From assembly GCA_020631735.1 (NCBI GenBank), contig CM036158.1:86181421-86245420 (forward strand): a stretch of 64,000 nt of DNA, written 5' to 3'. The translations under genes and the position numbers were made by a program. Every line of letters starts with the position of its first letter. Position 1 is the first letter of the stretch. Below are positions 55,982-64,000 of the stretch, piece after piece. The notes below the pieces were generated by a model that was not told the DNA's origin, did no database searches, and was given only the letters and a program-made list of their open reading frames with translations. The stretch comes from Saccharum officinarum. Lineage: Eukaryota; Streptophyta; Magnoliopsida; Poales; Poaceae.

Positions 55982-56580
55982 ATCATGTTTTCTTAGGATG
56001 GGTGTTCCTAACTTGTTTGCTGGCTTGACAAGAGCTATAAAGTTTATCCTTCTCAAACACAACATCTTTCAAGCCTCTAACCAAGTCATGCTTAACCAAT
56101 CTATTCAATTGTTTCATTCTAATATGACCAAGTCTTCTATGCCATAGCCAACCCATACTAGACTTAGTGAACAAGCATATTGACAATTGAGCATCACTAG
56201 CATTGAAATCAACCAAGTATAGATTCTCATATCTAAAGCCTCTAAAGATCAAGTTAGAGCCATCTACACTTATGATCTCTGCATCATCTACTCCAAATAT
56301 GCATTTGAATCCAAGATCACACAATTGAGCCATGGATAGCAAATTGAAGTTCAAGTTCTCAACTAGCAACACATTGGATATGCTCATGTCATTGGATATT
56401 GTAATCTTACCAAGCCCTTTGACCTTGCCTTTGCCATTGTCATTAAATGTGATACTATCATAGCCATTACTATCATTGATGTTGATTGAGTTGAACATTC
56501 TTGCATCACCGGTCATGTGTTGAGTGCAGCCACTATCAAGAACTTAATGTCTTCCTTCGGCTTTGTAATTGACCTACAAA
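55982..56580 (-). pseudogene. Sirevirus-type Copia protease end and GAG-pre-integrase zinc region
   Basis: The 178-codon frame 55983-56516 starts after the protease active site (MTGDARMF) and carries NVLLVENLNFNLLSMAQLCD and the zinc region WHRRLGHIRMKQLNRLVK…CQASKQ (HHCC-type). It ends KNTHPKKT-like at the solo-LTR border. The protease active-site part lies across a stop at about 56520-56580. Confidence 0.88.
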
Positions 56581-56586
56581 AGAAGA

Positions 56587-57404
56587 TCAATTCTTTTTAG
56601 GTACCAACCCTTGCTTGGGTCCTTGGAGGTTAGTAACCAAACTCTTTGGCACCCATATAGCTTTCTTCTTTGAGCCCATCCATGGTGCATCAATGAACTT
56701 AGCCTTCACACCATTTGCACTCTTGGTAAGCACATAGAGAGAATCAAGCTTAATTGAGAATACTTTAGCATTCTTATTCTTGTTCATGCATTGTTGCTCT
56801 ATGTGACCAACTTGCTTGCAACTTTTACAATAATGGCTATTGTTCCTCACAAAACTAATTTTGTGATTAGCAAAGGCGGCCTTGCCTTTTTAGGGATATA
56901 GCTCAATCCCTCTTTGTAGAGAGAAGTCCTTTGTCATCCAAGCACATAAGCAAGCAGTCCTCACCACCATAGGCCTTAGCCAAGGTGTGATTGAGCTCTT
57001 TTACCTTCTTCTTGAGTGTCTCATTATCAACCATTAGTGAGACATCACAAGTGAAACCATCACCACTAAATGAGGTAGGAGTGGATGTGCTACAAGAAGG
57101 GTTAGTGGAAGCAACAATGATAGGCATATAGAATGATTTATCAATTATATTACATGTTAAGTCATTGTCACATGTTACAACATGCTCCTTCTAATTTTGC
57201 TCATTAAGCAAAGAGGAATGAGCTTTTTCAAGCTTCTTGTGAGCCTTGCCAAGCTTCTCATGGGCTTCCTCTAGCCTCTCATGAGATGCATTTAGCTCAT
57301 CAAAGGCTTGCTTAAGGGCTTTTAATTCTTTACGCAAGTCTTTGCATTCCCTTCTCTTAATGTCAAAATGTTCTTTAGCATCTTCTAACATGTCAATTAG
57401 TTCA
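56587..57404 (-). pseudogene. Sirevirus-type Copia gag C-terminal part: coiled coil and second zinc knuckle
   Basis: The frame 57191-57427 encodes a strongly helical Lys/Glu-rich coiled coil (ELIDMLEDAKEHF, ERLEEAHEKLGKAHKKLEKA). It is followed, after frame breaks (56903-57127), by knuckle CKSCKQVGHIEQQC at about 56800-56840 and a Lys-rich stretch leading to the protease. A long coiled coil in gag is typical of Sireviruses. Confidence 0.85.
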
Positions 57405-58817
57405 TGTTGACGGTAGTTAACAACCATATTTTATAGACAAATAAACATGCAAAAAGGGCATATATGAGAGAACCAACAAAGGTTTAGGATTTAAACTGAT
57501 AAATTCCACGAGTTTTGATGAATCTCTGGTTTCTACAGGGTTTATCTTGAAAACCGTCAAGAGGGGACTATTCATCAAAAGAAATCAAGGAATTATTCTA
57601 TGGCATCTATGTGGGAAGGTTCTAGAAGACTCTAGGAGGCTCTCCACCGAGGGGGAGGCCAACCACCTCCATGTGCCCCCTGTGGGCCCTATGCACCGTC
57701 ATCTTCCAGAATATTCCTTCACCGCCTCCTAGGATTGCATCCACGCCGTTTCTTAAGTCGGTTTGATCCAAGGGCTCATGTTGGACCCTCTGGGCTATAT
57801 AAGGAGACCCCAGCGCCTCTCCCTGAGGGATAAGTCATTTGAGAAGATAGAAACCCTAATCATCCTCAAAGCTCCTCTAGTTTCTAGAGCATAGCTAGTT
57901 AGGCTAGGTCTAGAGGGAGGCAAGCAGATCTTCGTTTGGATTTCTGACATTGTCAAGAGCTTGGTTCGGTATAATTCTTGTACCCCTCTCGCCTTTGTAT
58001 CTCCATTATTTTTATATGTTTTGGTACAATTGTATGACATTCATATTCATATTCATCTTATTCATGTTCTTGGTTGCAATGTTCATAGTCTACTTTGGTT
58101 ATATGCTTAGTATAGTTGGGTTATCATCATATTTATGCTTAAATTCGTATAGCATTCACCCCAATGTTCACAGGGTGGGTGGTAGAGACCATGTAAGCGT
58201 GGTGCTTATATGCTATTTACCTATGAATACACTCTATATTCCGGGTCATGTGGTAGATCGTGGATGTGACACTCCCGTTGAGTCCTTTGTAGTCCACTCC
58301 CTGAGTATAGGTTGAGGAAGTAGGGCCCGATTACGAAGGAAGGGAGAGGTTTCTGTACTCAAACTTCCCTAAGTAATGCCCCTTATGTGTAGATACGATG
58401 ATGATGATCTTAGCCATGATTACTAGGTGTAATTGCACTAATCAACGTATGCTTTGACTTGTAATTAAGGATGACTTAGGAATTATTCTTCTAATATTCT
58501 AACTTGACCATGCTAATGCCATAGATTGGAGTGCTCTGAGTGATTTATCATTAATCAATACTTATCATATACATATCTTATCTTATGACTTTCCCCAGTT
58601 GTGAGTAGGATCGTGGTTATGGTTTGCTTCTTCATTAATAGTATAAGTTATCAATATATATCCTGCCAGACCTTCCCTATGGTAAAATATAAATAAAAAT
58701 ACCTAAAATACTCCCGGGTGAAGTGCTACAATGGTATATTATCTGTACGCTTGCGGATTCCTTATTGTTGATATAATATTTCCTCAGTTACAAGTGTCAT
58801 GTTAATAAATACCAACA
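57405..58817 (+). mobile_element. Solo LTR (1,413 bp) of another LTR retrotransposon
   Basis: Starts TGTTGACGGTAGTTAAC and ends GTTAATAAATACCAACA; short flanks GTTCA (57400-57404) and ATTCA (58818-58822) form a duplication with one mismatch. Excising it rejoins the Copia gag reading at …NEL/IDMLED…. TATA box CTATATAAGG lies at about 57795. The segment GTGAAGTGCTACAATGG near 58720 recalls Gypsy LTR tails, but the family is unproven. Confidence 0.82.
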
Positions 58818-58822
58818 ATTCA

Positions 58823-60079
58823 TTTTTAGTGGGTTCATCATCATTATCACTTTCACTTCACTTTCATTATCATGTTCATCATCATATCCATTATCACAAG
58901 TTGGTACCTCAGTAGCCTTAGCCATGAAGCATGATAGTATGTCGAAGAGAGAATGCTTCTCTTGTATGGCAATGCTTGCATAACCCTTCTTCTTGGTGGC
59001 CTTGTCGTCATCACTATCATCATCATCACTTGAGGAAGTATCACTATCCCAAGTGACCACATATGAACCACCCTTCTTCTTCTTGAAAGTCATCTTGTTC
59101 TTCTTCTCTTTCTTTTTCTTTTTCTTCTTATCTTTCTTCTTGCTTTTCTTGTCATCATAATCTTTGTCGTTATTGTATGGACATTGAGCAACAAGATGAT
59201 CCTTACTTTCACAATTGAAGCACCTTCTTGACTCTTCCTTGTTCTTGGATGAAGACTTCTTTCGTCTAGCATGGTAGCCCTTCTTTATCATGAACTTGCC
59301 AAATCTCTTGACAAAGAGAACCATCTTCTCATCATCCATGTCATCAAAGCTTGAATCTTCATCTTCACTTAATGTATCTTACTTTGCTTTGCCCTTTGAT
59401 GATGATGTGGCTTTGAATGCCACACTCTTCTTCTTCTCATCCTTCTTCTTATCTTTCTTCTCCTTCTTTTCTTCCTTCTCATCATCATCTCTATAAGCAT
59501 CATCGGTCATGATATCTCCCAAGATTTGGTTTGGTGTCATTGTGTCCAAACTGATCCTCACTAGCAAGGTGACCAACATGCCAAATCTTATGGGTAAGCA
59601 TCTCAAGAACTTATGAGAGAAGTCCTTGTCCTCCACCTTCTCACCAAGTGCCTTGAGATCATTGACAAGCACCTCCATCCGATGAAACATGTCTGCACAC
59701 TCTCATCTTCCTTCATCTTGAAGCTAGTAAACTTTTCTTTGAGAATGTATGCCTTTGCACCCTTGATTGCTTTGGTGCCCTCAAATGATTCTTTCAACTT
59801 CTTCCAAGCTTCATGAGCCATCTCAATATTCTTGATTTGCTCAAATGTTCTCTCATCAATAGCATCATGAATAGCACTAAGAGCAATGTCATTGTTTTGG
59901 AGAAGCACTTCTTCGGTCGTGGTGGGATTCTCCGGATCCTCTATCTCAATTTTGGTCTCCACCATCTTCCACACCTTCCTATTGATTAACTTGATATGTG
60001 TGGTCATCTTTAACTTTCAATATGGATAATTTGTGCCATCAAATTGGGGTGGCTTCTTGCTGTTGTTGATTTGAGCCAT
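58823..60079 (-). pseudogene. Sirevirus-type Copia gag N-terminal part with CCHC knuckle
   Basis: The start MAQINNSKKPPQFDGTNYPY is at complement 60079, followed at once by TGA in place of a Trp codon. Frames 59603-60007, 59379-59690 and 58797-59339 cover UBN2-type gag (NDIALSAIHDAIDE, MAHEAWKKLKESFEGT) and knuckle CFNCESKDHLVAQC. A long Lys/Asp-rich linker follows (DSDTSSSDDDDSDDD). At least three frameshifts or stops break it. Confidence 0.9.
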
Positions 60080-60122
60080 TTTGATACCGAAGGTTGTTAA
60101 GCCTCAAATCACGGTGACCACG

Positions 60123-60134
60123 ACTCTGATACCA
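60123..60134 (-). promoter_or_regulatory. Primer-binding site of the minus-strand Copia
   Basis: Minus-strand TGGTATCAGAGT, 2 bp after the 5' LTR end (…GGACCTTTTCA), matches the tRNA-iMet site TGGTATCAGAGC except the last base. Confidence 0.92.
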
Positions 60135-60136
60135 CT

Positions 60137-62153
60137 TGAAAAGGTCCTAATGGCTAGAGGTGGTGAATAGCCTATTGAAAATTTCTACAACAACACTTAG
60201 AAAATATGTTAGACAATTAAAGGGCCAAGCGAATGTTGCACTAGCCAACTAAAAAAGCAAGCCACCTACCATAATTCTAGTGACTATGATCACTAAGCAC
60301 ATAATTTGCTAAGTCATTACACTAAGTTAGTGAGCTCTCAAAGACTAACTAAAGAGCCTCACTAACAACTAAACTTGACGAAAGCTAGCTCTCAAAACTA
60401 ATTACACTAAAGAGCTTAGCTTACACACTAAGAATGTAATACAAGAGAGGATGGTGATGATTATACTGATGTGCTGAGGTATGAGCCAATCACAAGATGA
60501 TGAAGCCAATCAATCAATCACAAGACAACCAATGAAATCCTCAGACAAAGGTGACACAATGATTTTTACCGAGGTTCACTTACTTGCCGGCAAGTTAGTC
60601 CTTGTTGTGACGATTCACTCACTTAGAGGTTCATGTACTAATTGGCATCACACGCCAAACCCTCACTAGGGTGCCACACAACCAACACAAGATAAGGATC
60701 ACACAAGCCACGAGCAATCCACTAGAGTACCTTTTGGCTCTCCACCGAAAAAAGGTCAAGAACCCCTCACAATCACCACGATAGGAGTTGGAGACAATCA
60801 CCAACCTCTGCTCGAGGATCCTCGCTGTTCCAAGCCATCTAGGTGGCAGCAACCGCCAAGAGTAACAAGCGAAATCCACAGCAAAACACGAACAACAAGT
60901 GCCTCTAGATGCAAACACTAAGCAATGCACTCGGATTCTCTCCCAATCTCGCAAAGATAATGAATCAATGATGGAGATGAGTGGGAGGGCTTTGGCTAAG
61001 CTCACAAGGTTACAATGTCAATGTAAATGGCCAAGAGAGTGAGCTAGAGCTGGCCATGGGGCTTAAATAGGAGCCTCCACGAAATAGAGCCATTGGGCAC
61101 CACGGGCAGCACACTGCGCAGCGACCGAACATGCCGGTCGGGATGACCGGATGCGCGCCACCTAGCATCCGGTCGCACGATGCATGCCACATGGCCCCTC
61201 AGTTCAATGTTATCCGCACGAACTCAACAGTCAAAATTTCCTGTGCCAACGATCAAGTAACGACCGGACCCAACCGTCCATGACCTGACGCTACGCCACT
61301 ATGTCCGCTCATGCATTCCTCAGCGCTCAACACACCATGACCAAACGCGCTGCTGTCTGCCTCTCCCCCATGTTCGATCAGATCTAGAGAGGATCTAGAG
61401 GCACTCAATGGTGACCTGACATAGTCAACGTCCGACCACGTCCGGTCTCACACTTTCTCCTCTTCGTGCGCCAGAAACTCACCACGTCATCGTACGTCAG
61501 CACGACCGAACTCACCCACTTGTGTGTCCGGTCACAACAGTGCGCCTGCATGCGGTCACTCGATAGACAGAGATCGAGAGCGCCTCCTCATTTTATAAAT
61601 GACCAGACACTACACCTCTGTGTCAGGTCAATACATGACCTACGTCCGGTCACTGTTTTATAGTGAAAACCGCCTCCTTCACTTCACCAATTTCTCCACC
61701 CTTGCTTAAATGTGCCAACCACCAAGTGTATCACCTTATGCACATGTGTTAGCATATTTTCAAAGACATTTTCAAGGGTGTTATCACTCCACTAAATCCT
61801 AAATACATATGCAATGAGTTAGAGCATCTAGTGGCACTTTGATAACTGCATTTTGATACGAGTTTTACCCCTCTTAATAGTATGGCTACCAATCCTAAAT
61901 GTGATCACACTCACTAAGTGTCAATCACCAAACCAAAAAGCTCCTACCACTTATACCTTTGCCTTGAGCTTTTTGTTTTTCTCTTTCTTCTTTTCCAAGC
62001 CGAGCACATGATTACCATGGCCATCACCACCATGATCTTCATCCATTTGCTCCACCACTTGGAATATCTACTAGCCTATCTCACATACACTTAGAGCACA
62101 TTGGTTAGTAGCTCGAGTTTCATTAATTCACCAAAACCAAACTAGAGCTTTCA
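60137..62153 (-). repeat. Sirevirus-type Copia 5' LTR (2,017 bp)
   Basis: Minus-strand start TGAAAGCTCTAGTTTGG and end GCCATTAGGACCTTTTCA. CCGGTCG/GACCGGA motifs are clustered at 61125-61640, as in the solo LTR at 5007. TATTTAAG near 61057 is a candidate TATA box. The matching 3' LTR is not in the window. Confidence 0.9.
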
Positions 62154-62731
62154 AGGGTGTTAGAAAATATTTGGCACGAAAAACAACAAATAAACAAGCA
62201 AGGAAGGAGGATGGCATGGCCAGACCGGCTCGCCAAGCGAGCTAGGCCGACTCCTCTGCCCAATTTGGCTTAGGCCCCTTTGGTTGGGCTTTTTTCAACT
62301 TACTTTGCTTTTGCAAAAGTCAAAATCCAACCAAAAGGGTGAAAACCAACAACTACTTTGAGTCAAAACTGCTTTTGCTTTAGTACAAAACTCACAGTAG
62401 CTCCCTTGCTTTCAACAATTGTGGAGGTGGGTAACTTCAAAAAATTACCCACCTCATTTTTTTACTTCTATTCTCGTTCACAACGTTCGTGAGGAAAGGA
62501 GAGGTCACTTCCAATGGCGCCCTCCACGTCGGCCAGTGAGCTCGACTCTGGCTTGCCCATGGCAAGATGTGGGTCTGGCGGTGGGCATGGCCCCAGCCAC
62601 GTTCCTACCACCGGTGGCCCCACTGCTCCTCCTGCACTCAACTTTGGCTTCCGCATGGCGAGGCGCAGATACGGCACCTGCCCCGGCGACGGGCATAGCC
62701 AAGGCCGTGGCCCCTCCTTCCACAGCTCCGA
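62154..62731. other. Unassigned flank between two LTRs
   Basis: Contains a foldback (CCCCTTTGGTTGGGCTTTT against AATCCAACCAAAAGGG, 62275-62342) that may be a small MITE. A GC-rich piece follows (62510-62730), with ORFs on both strands that show no domain. Confidence 0.35.
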
Positions 62732-63958
62732 TGAAAGGTCCTAATGGCTAGAGGGGGGTGAATAACCTAAAAAAATCTCTACAAATTCACTAGAGCAAGT
62801 GGTTAGTAACCTAAAAGGCGAAATGCAATTTTGCTCCAGCTCTACAAGGGTTGCAAGCCACCCACACCAATAATTCTAGTTGCTATGATCTCTAGTTTCA
62901 CACAATGGCTATGTCACTACTCACTAAGCTAGTAAGCTCTCAAGGACTAACTAAAGAGCCTCACTAATCAAACTAACAAGCTTTCAAAGACTAACTATAC
63001 TAAAGAGCTTGACTAGTCAAGAATGTAAACAATGTAAATACAAGAGAGTGTAGGAAGATTATACCACCGTGGCAAGGGAGATGAACCAATCGATGAATAT
63101 CTATACAATCACTAGGAGAAGTCCAATGCACAAGAGACAATCAATTTTTCTCTCAAGGTTCATGTGCTTGCTGACACGCTAGTCCCTGTTGTGTTGACCA
63201 ACACTTGGTGGTTTGGTGGCTACTAGGTATCACACACCTAGCAACACTTGGTGCCGCAAGAACCTACCCATAAGTGAGGTAACTCAATGACACGAGCAAT
63301 CCACTAAAGTTACCTTTAGGCGCTCCGCCGGGGAAGGCACAAGACACCTCACAATCACCGGGAGATGGCCATGAATAATCACCAACTCGTGCCAATGCTC
63401 CTCTGCTGCTCCAAGCCATCTAGGTGTCGGCAAACACTAAGAGTAACAAGAAATCCACAGCTACAATGATCCTCAAGTGCCACTAGATGCAATCACTCAA
63501 GAAAAATGCACTAGGAATCACTCTCAATCTCACTATGATGATGAATTAATGATGGAGATGAGTAGAAAGTGTTTGCTTAGTCTCACAAGGATGTCAAGAA
63601 TGCCAAAGTGCCAAGAGTGTAAGCCCAAGGATGGCCATGGTCTATTTATAGTCCCCAAGAAAATCCAACTGTTTTGCATTTGGGGGCTAACCGGACCCTA
63701 CGACCGGACTCACCCTAGAGTCTAGTCAGGTGCGTTCAGTCGCTCCTGTTAGCTAGCCATAGCATGCCACGTCGCCTTTTTCAAATACGACCATTATGCG
63801 CCTTTGCGTGCCTGCACATAGAGATGATCGGACGTGCCTCTTGAATGACCGGACTCAGAGCGCCTCCCGCGTCAGATCAATTCCAATAAGGTTTCAGAGA
63901 CAATTTTTATTGACCAGATGCATCCGGTCACAGGTGACCTAACGCCCTCAATGCCCAA
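62732..63958 (-). mobile_element. Sirevirus-type LTR, minus strand, truncated
   Basis: Its minus-strand end …CCCCCCTCTAGCCATTAGGACCTTTCA lies at 62732 and no primer site follows, so it is a 3' or solo LTR. TATAAATAG (minus) near 63640 fits an LTR promoter. Its 5' part is cut by a plus-strand LTR start at 63959. Confidence 0.8.
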
Positions 63959-64000
63959 TGAAAGTCCCTAGTTTGGTTTTGGCTAATTGATGAAACCTAG
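63959..64000 (+). mobile_element. Start of a plus-strand Sirevirus-type LTR, running off the window
   Basis: TGAAAGTCCCTAGTTTGG and GCTAATTGATGAAACC match the LTR start at 12708. The element continues beyond the window. Confidence 0.75.

Overview
This is nuclear DNA of a grass, most likely a panicoid/Andropogoneae species (sorghum, sugarcane, Miscanthus or maize group). The grounds are Sirevirus-type Copia LTRs rich in CGGAC/GTCCGG motifs, Tekay-type chromovirus LTRs beginning TGTAACACCCC, Stowaway MITEs ending in CTCCCTCCGTCC-like sequence, tRNA-derived grass SINEs and a GC-rich monocot gene. Two 100-base N runs (2340-2439 and 38145-38244) mark scaffold gaps. The species is not provable from the sequence.

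Only one intact host gene is convincing: an intronless secreted matrix metalloproteinase at 19028-20122 (+). A 2-oxoglutarate/Fe(II) dioxygenase gene (2779-4281) is dead. It carries frameshifts and a nonsense codon, and a Copia element sits in its last intron, beyond which no final exon is seen. A minus-strand remnant at about 20.4-22.8 kb may be a second decayed gene.

Layout: 0-4.3 kb holds Stowaway and SINE copies, a 133-bp tandem repeat and the dioxygenase pseudogene. 4.3-12.7 kb is a minus-strand Copia carrying a nested Sirevirus solo LTR (5-bp target duplication ACCTC) and a hAT MITE. 12.7-14.8 kb is another Sirevirus-type LTR. 16.7-25.3 kb is the metalloproteinase island with Ds-like, Stowaway and hAT MITEs. 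25.6-28.6 kb is a nest of a CACTA element inside a SINE inside a decayed LINE. 30.6-32.2 kb is a Mutator-like element with palindrome-rich terminal repeats. 34-38 kb is a MITE cluster, including one MITE whose empty site survives in a neighbouring tandem copy. 38.2-62.2 kb is a nested stack: a minus-strand Sirevirus-type Copia split by a 1.4-kb solo LTR, a 3.8-kb Tekay-type solo LTR and a nearly complete Tekay-type chromovirus. 62.2-64 kb is more Sirevirus-type LTR sequence.

The outstanding observation is in the chromovirus. Between its primer-binding site and gag lies an accessory ORF (41936-42987) whose first residues copy the histone H3 N-terminal tail. ARTKQTARKSTG is identical through the H3K4 and H3K9 sites, and an APR.QLA match follows. 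The ORF continues into an unrecognised domain, a coiled coil and an acidic tail. The same element encodes an integrase ending in a chromodomain-like segment. An element carrying both an H3-tail mimic and a chromodomain suggests molecular mimicry of host chromatin, and it deserves direct testing.
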